64,000 bases of DNA, taken from contig NW_027192203.1 of NCBI RefSeq assembly GCF_041956535.1, positions 555,406-619,405 on the forward strand. Reading direction: 5' to 3'. Below the pieces are notes generated by a model. That model was not told the DNA's origin. It made no database searches and saw only the letters and a list, made by a program, of their open reading frames with translations. The translations under genes and the position numbers were made by a program. The stretch comes from Calcarisporiella thermophila CBS 279.70 (Eukaryota > Calcarisporiellomycota). This document shows, piece after piece, positions 24,331 through 38,060 of this stretch (position 1 is its first letter; every line of letters starts with the position of its first letter).

Positions 24331-24778
24331 TTAATATGCTTTTCTATTCCGCTTTTGTCACTGGTCGTATACTGAAGTTGAAATATATACATTTTCTTCA
24401 TGGATTATAAGCCACAAATTCGAAACCCAAGAGTTTCTGCTCTTTTGATCCATGGAGCCATGTATGAAGGGTTGATGGGTCTTCTAATATAAGCTATTTA
24501 GCAAATTTTTGTATGTTTATATTCCGTTCGATATATGTTCTCGAGTTTTTTCCTTCTAGGAGGCTAATTAAATCATAAAGTAGAGTGATGATTAAAGGAG
24601 GGAGAGGGAGAGTAGTATCTACATACAGATTATATGTTCAGAAAGGAAATCCAATACAAAGGATAGTCGATAAGTTATTACACCTTAAGGAAAATGAAAA
24701 TTTACACGCGTCTCAAAATGGACGGCAACAATAAGGATATTAACTGCATTCTTAAGAAAAACCGTAGATTATAGGATT
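24331..24778. other. Intergenic region
   Basis: 448 bases between two minus-strand genes, the Fyv6-type start and the kinase stop. AT-rich, with no visible feature. Confidence 0.6.
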
Positions 24779-26176
<1,398 letters not shown>

Positions 26177-27568
26177 GTTGGGGGGTAAAGAGAAAAGGTG
26201 GGAGCAGAGACACAGCGAAGATCGAAGGGTAGGAGGGGATAGTAGAAAAGGCAACAAAAGAGGAGCTGGATTTACAAGAGGGAGAAAGCTTTATTAAAAA
26301 ATAAGTACAGAAATGAATAGCCTACGATTGACAAAAGGAAAAAAAAAAATATGGAGAAATTGTTTTGTGGCAAAAGAAATAAGGAAAAGTATGTCACGTT
26401 TCACATTTCATAATCTGCGCTGTACGAAAGTAGATGTAGTAGCCGGGGTTTTTAGTCAAAAATTCCGCAATTTGCAAATCTGGAGCCACTGCGATCGCAC
26501 AAGATCGAGGCGATTTTTTACGTCACTCGAAAGCTCATTTAAGGTTAAAGGCAGATTATCTAATCCTTCCAGAATATTGAGAGATTGGAAAGTGAAAAGA
26601 TCAACACGGGCATATACTCCTTGGGGTGATCTATGCACATTTTCCGTGCGCCATGTGTATTCCCCGCTCTATCAACCCCCATGCCATGGCTACATGTTCT
26701 CTGTCACGCACCTCTGCGACGCCTGTTTTCCCCTGGTGCCTAAATTGCAAAACTGACACGCAAATGGTACTAATCATTGACCAAGTAATAATAATGCCTT
26801 AAATTTATAAAATGGAGAAACAAGAGACAATATAGATATAGTGATATATATATTTATCTTATGGCATTGCACACCACAAGATGTCCGATACCTGGCGAAC
26901 GATTATGAATGCCTCTACAACCGTAGCAAATAGACTGCAACCTTACCTCATCCCTTCTTCTCATAAAAATGCCTTTATTGAACCATAGCGTAAGGCCTAT
27001 TTTGTTTCACTTCATCCTCTTATTAGTATTGGCGAGTGATTTTTAGGTCAATATAGAGAACAAACAATTAAGTCAGCCTCCCCCCTAAATTAAACACTGT
27101 TTTTTCTATATTTTAAGTATTATTAGTTCTATACTATGTATTTTGTAAAATAGATGGAAAGAACAATAGTATCACCGTAAGAGGGGATGAATAATCCAAT
27201 ACTTAATAAGAGCGCTGTAACTCACTGAAGCATAGTTTCATTTAAACCTTTTAACCAACCTCACCATAATACTAAAGATCAAGTAATCCTAAATCAAAAA
27301 ATTTGGAATTCATATACTTAATTACATGCCCTTAATATGGTGGTGCTTTTACTTCGCCTCTATTTGTATGTGGGCATCCTTAAGGAGAGAGCGGTCATTT
27401 CTAATAGTTAAAAGCGAATAGAATTTGTAAGTGAATGAAATGCGGCTCTTTGGCACTATCAAAATGTGACTGTGATCAAGGTGGGAACATGCGTCTTTAT
27501 TCGCTCCATAGACTTCTATACTCTGCCTCTTACCCAGTTCAGCCAATACACGTTGAGTAATTACCGCA
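26177..27568. other. Divergent intergenic region between the kinase and UBX genes
   Basis: 1.39 kb serving as promoter region for both genes. A 147-codon plus-strand frame at 26313-26756 has no family resemblance and unlikely composition. Bases 26800-27340 are strongly AT-rich. Confidence 0.55.
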
Positions 27569-28952
27569 ATGTCTTCCCGGAGTGATAAGGAAACGTTGAT
27601 AGAGATGGGCTTTCCACAGAGCAAAGTGTGAGTCACGTATCTCCTTTCCTCTACTAATTGAAATTGACCGTTTTCCGTTTAATAAGGGAGCGAGCATTGA
27701 GAGAAACTAAAGGAGCAGGTATATCATATTCAAACATTTCAAATCCAATTATTCCATATTCTCATCCATTTTAACTATTAGGCCTTCAGCCCGCCATGGA
27801 TTGGTAAGTTTTCCTTTCTATTCCTCTTCATGGGAGCTTGAATTTTCAAGTGTTTGACAATACTCCAAGGCTGATTGCTCACGCTGAAGATCCTGAAGAT
27901 GCCGAAGATACGCCGATGGGATCAGCCGACGCGGCGCAGGGATCTACTTCTGAAATGAATGTGGATGAATCTAAGAATGAAGCGAATGAAGAAAACGAAG
28001 GTAAATTGGGGAGTAGGTGGGGTTGAGTGAGATTATGTATTGGAATATCTAACGTGGGTGAAATTCAATAGAAGGTGAAGTGCAACCAAGTGAACTCACT
28101 GCTCAGAGTTTGATGTGTAGCGATTGTCAGAAACTATTTCGTGATGGTAGGATGTTCTCTGCGTTAATTGCGTTTTACGATGGAGGCTACAATTCAGAAT
28201 CCAATTATAGCATCGGCCGCCGAACGCCATGCAATCAAGACCGGGCATACCAATTTTGCCGAGTCTACTACAGCCATAAAACCGCTTACGGCGGAAGAAA
28301 AGGAGAAGAAGCTTGCCGAGCTGCGCGCGAAACTGGCGGAAAAGCGGGCTGTGCGTCAGACGCAGGAAGAGGAAGAGCGCCGCCAACAAGAAAAAATTCG
28401 GCGTAAAACCGGTAAAGAGCTTTCTGAGGCTAGGGAAAAGTTTAAAGAGAAGGAGATGGAGAAGGCCCTGGAGGAGCGGAAGCGAGAGAAGGAGGAGGAT
28501 CGACTGGCAAAGGAGAGAGTGAAAGCCCAAATTGAGGCAGATCGCAGAGAAAGACAGATGAAGGTTAAACTGATGTGAAATGGGACCAAAAATGAGAGGT
28601 TAATAAGATTTCTATTTGTCATCTCCAGAGAGAACAAGCCAAAGCACAGCAGCAAGCACCGCAAGCTCCTCCCGTCCGGGCAACCGCTCCCGCAGCTCCC
28701 ACCTCCAGCAAAGATTATAAAGAGGCTCGTCTACAAATACGTCTTCCACCGGGAGGTGGTAATCCTCTCACTCAAACCTTTTGTGCTGATGCTCCTCTTC
28801 GTGAGGTATACCAGTGGGTCGAGAGTCACTGTCCTCCGCCATTCAAACTCTCGACGACATTTCCGCGAAGAGTTCTAGAGGGAGCAGATTTGGAAAAATC
28901 GTTGCGAGATCTAGGGCTAGTGCCATCGGCTGTTTTAGTGGTGTCGCGTTAA
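27569..28952 (+). CDS. UBA-UBX domain protein (UBXN1/SAKS1-like p97 cofactor)
   Basis: Expected adaptor between ubiquitinated substrates and the Cdc48/p97 ATPase. Exons: 27569-27627, 27687-27718, 27782-27803, 27870-28000, 28072-28146, 28211-28563, 28629-28952 (331 aa). Three tiny first exons, rebuilt by hand, encode the UBA domain: LIEMGFPQSKVERALRETKG then GLQPAMDWLIAHAEDPED. Next come ELTAQSLMCSDCQKLFRD and AAERHAIKTGHTNFAEST (a conserved UBXN1 linker), a charged helix of about 110 residues, and a C-terminal UBX domain (RLQIRLPPGG, FPRRVL, LRDLGLVPSAVLVV). UBX domains normally use an FPR loop to bind p97; it is present. A minus-strand frame at 27349-27636 overlaps exon 1 and is not a gene. 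Confidence 0.93.
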
Positions 28953-29194
28953 AAGTTCGTTTTATTGATACGAAACTGGAGGCAACTACTTGGTCTTATT
29001 TTGTTTCAAATATAAGAGGGGAAAAAAATGAATAAAAACTCATTGGTAAAATGGTAAGGGGCTGGGGAGAGGGAGTCAAATCTATATATACAAATTACGG
29101 TACACACACATACGCAGAGCAAAATTCAAATACGAGAAAACGAGAGTATAGAAACTCGGTTTCAGAATAAATCCATGGAGGAGCAGCCCATTTT

Positions 29195-30077
29195 TTATGC
29201 TGATGCGGTTGCCATTGCCATCAAGATTCGGGCAGCCTACAAAAAATCAGTCCTATAAGGCGTGAGGTCATCATCTTTTAAGAAAAGTCGTTCTCACCTC
29301 CATAACTTGTAGCTCTCTCTCCGCAGCTCCCCCGCAGTCTAGTTTGTGTTTCGTTAGAGCTTCCGCTTGCTTGTAGCCCTTGCCACAGTCTGCGCAGATG
29401 TGCATCTCCACAAGCTCCTCCGAAGTGCGCTTGCGCCCACGGCTGCGTCGCTTGGGTAGAGGAGAGGAGGGGTTTCTGCTTTTACTGACAGGAGAAGTGG
29501 CAGTGGAATGTTTAGAGGATCTCTGGGGGGGAACAGGTGAGGAAGGCCGTTTTTTGCCAGTCGAGTAGGTGTCGTATTCTTCTTGCAGTTGTGGTTGTGG
29601 TTGCATTTGCGGCTGCGATTGAAGTTGCGATTGCGGGTGCGGGTGCGGGTGCAGCTGAGAATGTGGCTGCACTTGTCTAGGCGAGAGTTGCTGAACAGAA
29701 GTCATGTGCTCGGGTTGCGAATACGCCAAAGCCTCGCTATTTTCGCTGAGGCCAGGGGCAGGCAAAGGTCCGCTCTTTTCATTCCACCGCTGAGCTGGTG
29801 CAATTACCTCAAAATCATGCCTATTTGCCTGAGTTGCCGGAGGAGGGGGCAGGATGATGCGGTGTTTCTCTCCACTTTGCGCAGGAGAGGTCGCAATAGG
29901 TAATGAAGCCGGCGGGTAGTGGCCATTAAAAGTTAAGGGGGGTAGCGAAGGATGAAGCACGGATGTGAATGGCTGATGCGGTTGGGCTGGTGGCAGGGGA
30001 GACTCGCTAGGAATTGAGAAATTGGATGTAGGCTCCGAGGGCGTCAGGAGCAGGTTGAGGTGGGGGAGTTTGGACAT
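29195..30077 (-). CDS. Proline/glutamine-rich protein with one C2HC zinc finger
   Basis: Exons 30077-29298 and 29236-29195 (273 aa). The N-terminal 160 residues are Pro/Ser rich; residues 139-165 form a run of His-Pro and Gln-Pro/Gln-Ser pairs. A basic patch KRRSRGRKRTSEE resembles an AT-hook (RGR core). Then follows a zinc-finger-like segment, CADCGKGYKQAEALTKHKLDC, spaced C-x2-C-x12-H-x3-C. The short last exon adds AARILMAMATASA. A DNA- or RNA-binding regulator is plausible but no family was recognised. The start is the first ATG of the frame. Confidence 0.7.
29583..29663 (-). repeat. Low-complexity His-Pro / Gln-Pro coding repeat
   Basis: Tandem units of 6 bases encode alternating HP, QS and QP dipeptides in the zinc-finger protein. 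Such tracts change length easily by slippage. Confidence 0.7.
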
Positions 30078-31376
30078 TTTCAACTAACGAATTAAGGTTA
30101 CGGCTATGTTTATTCGGTCTAGGGTCAAGATTGAGGGATGAAGCCGCGTGGGAGAATGGGGAAGATTCCAATGGATCAAGAATGCAAAGGATCAAAGGAA
30201 CAAGCCGAGTCCGCAAGAAGGAAGCACAGGGGCACACGCAATTCTTGCAGCGGCTTGACACTAGGGAAGGGAAAAAGGAGGAAATTTAAAGAGGAAAAAA
30301 TTTGAGACCAAGGAGATTGAGCGGCTTTCCGAAACACAAGCTGTGCAATGCAACGTGTGTGCAACCATCCTCTCGAAATCAATCTCCCAGCTGGAGCCGA
30401 TTCCATTGGGCGTGCAGACTTGTTCGAATGTGAAGGGAGGGTGACGTAATTGTATACAGATCAATTCCATGAGTTGTTGCTTTCGTTCTAGCTAGAAGGG
30501 TTGGAGCGCTCCCTCTCCTGCCCTATTCACAGTGGCGCCAAAGCTTACTCAATGCCCCGTGGATGCGGCCCATAAGTCCCCCAGTGTCAGGCTAGCGTGG
30601 TGCGCAAGCTTTCGTCGACTCTAAGGGTTCGAGTTGTTTATGTTTGATTCGAGGTGATGGCCTGCAGAAAAAGCTTAAAATGATATTTTCAAAGTCATGA
30701 ACAATAAAGAAGGACGTCTTATCGCGAGAGGGAGCAGTGTGTGATTTAGTGAAGAGATTGTATATCCGACTTGCTGGCGGGTTTGGGCCTGTGTAGATTA
30801 ATTGATTAATTGATTTTGTGAGTAACTTGGATCAACATTATTTGTGTCGCAAATTAAGAGTGGTTAGTCCAACTGAGATTGTTTTCCCACTTGAAGAAAA
30901 AATCGCGGATTGCTGCTATTGATCCCTTTTTTAATTTTTTTCTCTATCCTCTTCCGCTTTGCTCGAGAAATGAGATAAACAGATCATTGCGCGTTTGTGT
31001 GCAAAGTATTGAATTAGTCCAGCTTTGCGCTGCAATAGCAAGAATTGCAATGTAGAAATTTGCATCCGAGTCGTTGCATGGCTGTTTGTGTAGGAAAGAT
31101 TGACATCGCATGGAAGTTATTTTTGAGCTTTGCAACGTGTTCCAAATTCAGAAGTCACAAATTGCACTCCAATAGGAAAATGCAAGGAGGGATGATGACG
31201 TTCTCCAATCTCTCCGCCAAGCCCTAAGCCAAGTCTATCTATTCAAGCTCGCATTTACTTTTCTTCAATTCTCCATTTCTCACTGATACAAACATCGTTC
31301 AATTCTCGGCAACTAAAATTGTCAAGAGCTATATTGTCATTATTTTCTCCATTAATTTATTTACATATCCACTAAA
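30078..31376. other. Divergent promoter region of the zinc-finger gene and PacC
   Basis: 1.3 kb between two divergent starts. Nothing in it resembles a gene. Two PacC-type hexamers lie near the PacC end (listed separately). Confidence 0.6.
31216..31233 (+). promoter_or_regulatory. Two PacC-type sites (GCCAAG) upstream of PacC
   Basis: GCCAAG occurs at 31216-31221 and again at 31228-31233, same strand, 12 bases apart. GCCARG is the binding core of PacC/Rim101. The pair lies about 145 bases before the ATG of the PacC/Rim101 gene itself, so autoregulation is a natural reading. Binding is inferred. Confidence 0.6.
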
Positions 31377-33311
31377 ATGAAATCCGCTGTTTTACTGCGG
31401 CAACTTCAAACTCCCTCTATTCCTACAACTCCTCCCACTTCCACCTCGGTGATATCCCCCTCTACCGCCACCAACTCTTCGCCGATGTCAACATCGAGGG
31501 ATGACTCTCCGGTGTCCCAAACAGAGTCACTTATCTGCCACTGGAGTGGCTGCGGTCAGGACTTTGACGATGCAGAACTAATGTACGTGCATCTCTGCGA
31601 GGATCATATTGGTCGGAAGATATTGGGAAATCTTTGTTTAGAGTGCAAATGGAAAGGATGCAATGTAAAGACAACAAAACGCGATCATATCACTTCGCAT
31701 GTTAGAGTGCATGTACCGCTAAAGCCTTTCACGTGTGAGGTAAAATTGCACTCTATCCAATCTTCATACAAGCTTTTTTCACTAACGGTCAATTTCGCTT
31801 CAGATATGTAAGAAGTCCTTCAAAAGACCTCAGGACGTGCGTAAACATCGCCGCACTCACACCGAACAGCAATCCCACCCGGACCAAGCCGACCACAAGA
31901 AACTTGATCACTACGACCCACTCACCCCCCCGCATACTTCTCTCTCCGACGTATCCCCCACCATAGTGTCGGGAGAATCACCTCAGGGTCTTCTGCTCTC
32001 ACCCACAAGCAGCACTACAGAAAGTAAGCTATTTCGCTTGAATGATCGTAAAGAAAATCATATGTTAATTGAATGATTTCTTATACTCCTCCCATTTGTA
32101 TTAGCTGCATCTCCAAGGTCCGTGTTAGAGGATCTCTTCGGCTCGCTGACAAATGGAGAAGAGAAGGGCGTTAAGCGCGGGTATAATTCGATAGACTCCG
32201 ACTCTCAAGCTGAGCATCCTCTAGACAACGAATTCACCATTGACGATCTGTTAAACGAAGTGGTCCATAACAAAAAAATCAAGCCGGACTATGATCAAGG
32301 TAATGAAATTATCCCACGCTGAGCCCGATGGATGGCAAGTTGGTTTAACTCTTTGTTTGTATAGACATGATGGATAGGCTAGACAGCTTGGCTTCCAACT
32401 TCGTATTAGAGGACGATCGGTTGGCGGAGGTTGTAAAGAATGACCAGGAGCTTGACGAATTGAATCGGTGGCTCACTGCCTTAACAGAGAACATCAATTG
32501 CATGGAAAACCCCCCTGTGAAGGTGGATGGTGTGATTTCAGAGAAGGACGCCCAAGAGTTTAATGCAGCGTGCGATGCCTTCTTTACTCAACACCTGGCT
32601 GAGGAATCTATAGAGGCCAACTTATCCAACATCACCAATACTCTAGACGCAAAGGGGGCAGACCAGATGATCCAAGAATTTATTGACTTTGCCCCTGGTA
32701 CAGAGGGCGGCGCTGCCGCAACAGAGAGGGTAGAAACGACGCTAAAGGACATGCAATTTGACGTGTCGGAGATGCCACGCCCTGATTCAGAAGTTGAAGT
32801 CAAATGGGAAGAGTTCATATCGAAAGAAACCCTCAATGGCGAGGAAGACGCCGAGGAGAAGGAGGAGGAGGAAGACGACAATATTATTCACTTGCTATCT
32901 CAGCTCAAAGCGAACTCCAAACAACGCGAAGAGGAGACCAAACAGGCTTCCATTATTTTTGGACAATTCGGTGGGCCAAGGCCGTTTGCTCGAGGCGCGG
33001 CCTATATGGGCGTAAAACTGCAGACCTCAATGAACACCGGTGGCAGGAAGATGCATACGTATGCACGGCCCGTTAATAACTCTACTATCTCGGATGTTCC
33101 GAAGAGTAATGTCAGGGATACGAAGGCACAAGTCATGGATAAGCAAAAAGGCGATGAAGTAGAAGGCTTGGTGTGTTCTATGGCAAGAATACACTTAAAT
33201 AGTGAATACGACAGCCAAAGACACAGATTGTTGGTAGAGAGAGTGCAGAAGGTGTTGAATGCGGCATATAGAAAGAAGAATGAGTATCGCGTCAACAAGG
33301 GGGACGATTAA
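31377..33311 (+). CDS. PACC: pH-response transcription factor PacC/Rim101
   Basis: Three-finger C2H2 factor that mediates the response to ambient alkaline pH. Exons: 31377-31739, 31804-32023, 32105-32299, 32365-33311 (574 aa). Finger 1 [19 protein letters not shown], then LCEDHIGRK and [11 protein letters not shown] (finger 2) with [18 protein letters not shown], then finger 3 [17 protein letters not shown] across intron 1. This matches PacC/Rim101 almost residue for residue. The C-terminal half has acidic stretches ([13 protein letters not shown]) and ends in a basic helix ([18 protein letters not shown]) that may take part in the closed form or in processing. In Dikarya the protein is activated by proteolysis through the Pal/Rim pathway; whether that applies here is inference. 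Confidence 0.95.
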
Positions 33312-33668
33312 AAGCAATATTTATATTGTCAAGTTGTAGCTTTCGACTTTTGTAGTTTTTTATACTTATATCAATCAACCATACTAATAACTTCTGTTTT
33401 CAACCATAATCGCTTCATCTTTAGTACATATTATAAGGAAAAACCCCATGGAGTTTAAATAAAATTTTTGTCACCAATGTATGAGAGGGCAATGTGAAAT
33501 GTCCCAAGTGTATGAATTTACGATGCTTTCTATATTTGGATAATCACAGCCTTTCCAATGAATATTCACTCATGATGAATGTGGCGCAGCTCGAAAATTC
33601 CCTCTTGGTTTTCTTTGGTCTCGGGGTGAAACTACGGTTCTTCCTCTTTTCTGCTTGAATCGTTGAAT
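33312..33668. other. Intergenic region upstream of uL15
   Basis: 357 bases between PacC and the uL15 start. No gene or repeat visible; pyrimidine-rich just before the ATG, as usual for ribosomal protein leaders. Confidence 0.55.
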
Positions 33669-34476
<808 letters not shown>

Positions 34477-34773
34477 AGTGCTTATTCGTTTTTTTTCTCG
34501 TATTTTATGTTGCATTATTTCTTTGATTAAAATAAAAATGTTATAAAAAAAACGTATACCAACCGTACCCTCCAAGTATTCCCCTCGCCTTTCCTACCTT
34601 ATGATGATGATGGTGAACAGAATCAAAATGGTTTCAAACCTATTGAATTGTTAGTAGAGAAAGCAGTCACGGTAAACACGAGAATTTAAACTTATTTCTC
34701 CATAGTTCGACGCGATTATCGAATTAGGGATCGCACCTTTGTTTCATAGTTAACATCATATACAATTAATACT

Positions 34774-36561
34774 ATGTCGAACGCGGTAAAAGAAGAAAAG
34801 GAAAATCGACAGGCAGCAGAGCAGAAAACTCCATCGAGCCAAAAGCCAATGCAGAATGAGAGTCGAGATCCCGCCTACTTTGGTTATTACTCTATGCTTC
34901 AACATCAGGTACCGGGATGCTCTTTTCGGACGGAATATTTTGAACAAACCACTCATTCATGTTGTTGCAACTTTCTCTTTTTTATTCTTTTTCTTATCCA
35001 TTCTTTTGTATGGATATAGCAAAACATGCTCCAGGACTCTGTACGTACCTCCACGTATCGATCTGCCATATTACTCAAATCGGCTTCATGTTTCAATAAT
35101 AAGATCGTGATGGATGTGGGTGCTGGTAATATATGTTGCCATCTATATATTTTGTTGCTTTGATGCTAGACGTAGAATGTTTTGTGGTCTCCATAGGATC
35201 GGGAATTCTTTCGTATTTCGCCGTTCAGGCTGGTGCGGAGAAAGTGTATGCGGTCGAGGCTTCAAAAATGGCGTCGAACCTAAAGAAGCTTGTCAAACAG
35301 GCATCGACTACCGGCAAAAACGCTTTTCTTAAGGACAGAATTGAGGTGGTTAATGGTGAGTGCTCCTCTCATATCAAGTTGGGATCGGAACTTAATCAAC
35401 CTTCTCATTGCTTCAATAGCAAAAATCGAGGATCCCGACCTACCCATTCCGAAAGTTGATACCATCATTTCAGAGCCCATTGGCGTGCTTTTAGTGCACG
35501 AGCGCATGGTACGATAATTGTATGGGGAATGCGAGCTTAATAGTTTTTATATCGTAATCATGTATATAGCTTGAGAGCTACGTGTATGCGCGTGATCATT
35601 ATTTAAAACCGGGGGGTGCTCTGTTTCCCTCCAAGGGGACAATCCATCTTGCACCCTTTACAGATGCCATTCTCTGGACGGAGACAATGGGCAAGGCTCG
35701 ATTCTGGGAGAGTACGTCATTCTATGGGGTGGATCTCTCGCCGCTGTTCCCGGATGCTAAAGACGAACTGTTCCGTAAGTGATTTTCGGAGGGTGGCTGT
35801 TTGCCTGGAAATGCAATGACTCTAACAGCCCTTGAACCTACATTTTAGGCCAACCCGTTGTCGGCCAGTTCGATCACCGCACCCTCCTCTCCTACCCGAG
35901 CCCTACCGGCCACGTAATTGATTTCTACACAATCACCTTTGAGCAACTACACGACATAGTCATTCCCTTCACATGGCTCGCCAACTACACTGGCATTATT
36001 CATGGCATTGCTGGATGGTTTGATGCATTTTTCGAGCCACCTCGCGGAGAAGCAGGCGAAACAATCGTGCTTACGACTGCGCCCTCGGCAGAGCGCACGC
36101 ATTGGTCACAGGTTCGATTTTTGTTCCGCGAACCGATTGCAGTGAATGCGGGCCAGCTGATTCGCGGGTGGATGCGATTGACGGTAAATGAGATGCGGTC
36201 CTACAATGTCTATGCCGAGCTGGTGGTTGGCTCCAACGTCGAACTGGGCGACCCAATGCAGTTGCCCAAAGAGCTGCTGAGCGACGAGGGAACCACCTCG
36301 AGCGAAGGTGAGATTCTCGACGAAAGCAATGTGATGCGGAGATACGGGAGATGGCATCTCCACGAGCAGACCTACAACTACAACTTCACATACCCGCCCA
36401 CCACCGATTTCAAGCCTGAATATTCTTGCATGTATGAGCCCGCACAACCGGTCATTCCCCCCATCCCGGCCGCTTTTGCTGAAAGCGAAATGGGAGTGGA
36501 GGCGCCCTTAACTATGATGGATTTTGATTCTGGATTTGCAAACTCTAATCAAGGATTTTAA
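34774..36561 (+). CDS. CARM1/PRMT4-like protein arginine methyltransferase
   Basis: SAM-dependent type I arginine methyltransferase. Exons: 34774-34908, 35020-35125, 35197-35355, 35420-35508, 35570-35774, 35849-36561 (468 aa). YFGYYSMLQHQQNMLQDSVRT opens the core as in CARM1. SAM motif VMDVGAGSGILSYFAVQAG, acidic ribose-binding EAS, double-E loop SEPIGVLLVHERMLESY. The barrel contains FYGVDLSPLF, FRQPVVGQFDHRTLLSYPS, EQLHDIVIPF and WSQVRFLFREPIAVNAGQ; these follow CARM1/PRMT4 rather than PRMT1 or PRMT5. The N-terminal PH-like domain of animal CARM1 is missing. Likely substrates are RNA-binding and chromatin proteins, but that is inference. Ascomycete yeasts lack this subfamily. Confidence 0.9.
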
Positions 36562-36893
36562 AATGGCCCTTCTTTATTTTTTTTTTCTTTTAGGCGTAGT
36601 GTAAAAATATGAAATATAAGAGATACACCTTTGTTTTTGACGCATGACGCATATCGCTTCTAGATATTGGAACTCTGGCACGATGCCTGAAAAAATTAGC
36701 TTCCTCGAATCTACAGAGTTTATGGTCCCTTACCTTGAGGGAATAGGATGGGTGAGAACAACACCACGATTCTTTTTCATCAATTTAAAGTTTACGGGAC
36801 AAGACGTCACTATTTTATGTTTTTTGGCTCAAAGTCCGTGCAATCGAAGTGTCAGTGGATAGAGAGATATATTCGAAAATAAAGGTACACGAG
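36562..36893. other. Intergenic region
   Basis: 332 bases between the methyltransferase stop and the Mrl1-like start; 3' UTR and promoter. No feature is visible. Confidence 0.55.
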
Positions 36894-38060
36894 ATGCGTG
36901 TCTCAGTGTTATTTTCAGCTACTATTGCGGCGATGGCATCCTTTGCACTCGCAGAGGATCCGCCCTGCACGGCCGTCCACAATGGGACCGACAATTATTA
37001 TGATTTGAGCCCTTTGAAGAAGGAAAGCGGGTAAGCCAAGTAATTTGCCAAGATTTCATCCCCTCTAATGCTCCATTCTCTTTCGTTGGCTACATTAGCG
37101 AGGACTGGATTGTTTCTGGCGCCGATCTCGGCTATACCTTTCGAATTAATGTATGTCGTGAGCTGCTCTACGACCAGACGGGGCTAAAGAATCCTCAGGG
37201 AGTAGCCGCGTACCAACGTGCGGACATAAAAGGATTTTCTATAGGGTAGGGGCTAATGATGGTTGTTCCGATACATATCCTTGCCACACGATTGATTCGG
37301 AAATTTGTTCATAGCAAGGTGTCCACCAAGCCTTTCTTCCGTGGCGACAAATTGCTTCTGGAGTATCAGGATGGAGACGAATGCCCCAATAATTCGGCAA
37401 AACATCGCTCTACATTAATCTCCTTCACGTGCAATCCCGTGGCGGATAGCCTCGGAAAGCCTATTTTTGTTGGGCAATACGATGATTGTGCTTACTGGTT
37501 TGAGTGGCATACTTCTGCGGCTTGTCCAACAAAGCGTGCGGTGGGAGGGAGCGGGTGGGGCTTGTTCTTTACAATGTACGTTCATAATCTTTCGGGACAA
37601 TCCTTGCTATCCATAACTCCTTGTCCCTAGAAGAGAAATGCTAATCCCTCCGTCTCCCTTTAGCCTATTCCTGGCATTTTTAGTGTACTTTATTGGCGGC
37701 ATTGCGTACAATCGCATCATTCATCATGAACGAGGAATTCGACAAGTATGCCTAACCCCCAGCCCTTATGTTAGCAAGAAGACTGGACAAACACTAATTT
37801 TCCCCGATGATAATTTACTTGCTAGGTGCCACACTGGGAGTTCTGGGCTAATGCATATGACTTTTGCAAGGTATAGATCGAAACTGCTACACTTTCCCAC
37901 GATGACATATTAAACTAGGTCATAATAGGACATGGCATTGATACTGATTGCCAATCTGCCGTGCTTCAAGGAGCGTTCCTCCAGTGAACGATACCGTGGC
38001 ATTGCAATCGACGAGGAGAACGCGCTGATTGATGAGGATGAGGAAGAGGAGCCCCGTTAG
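36894..38060 (+). CDS. MRL1: Mannose-6-phosphate receptor-like membrane protein (Mrl1/MRH domain)
   Basis: Type I membrane protein with a lumenal MRH domain, related to yeast Mrl1 and the cation-dependent mannose-6-phosphate receptor, which sort hydrolases between Golgi and endosome/vacuole. Exons: 36894-37030, 37099-37245, 37315-37575, 37664-37745, 37826-37870, 37929-38060 (267 aa). Signal peptide VLFSATIAAMASFALA. The lumenal part has YYDLSPL, FRINVCRELL, LLLEYQDGDECPNN, TLISFTCN, CAYWFEWHTSAACP. A transmembrane helix (GLFFTIFLAFLVYFIGGIAY) leads to a cytosolic tail with PHWEFW and an acidic end DEDEEEEPR, a possible sorting signal. An Atg27-type assignment is the main alternative. Confidence 0.87.

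Noticed and set aside
26313-26756. 147-codon plus-strand frame in the kinase promoter region
   Set aside because: No family match, unlikely composition, and position in a divergent promoter.
27349-27636. Minus-strand open frame of 95 codons
   Set aside because: It overlaps exon 1 of the UBA-UBX gene, and its sequence matches no family.
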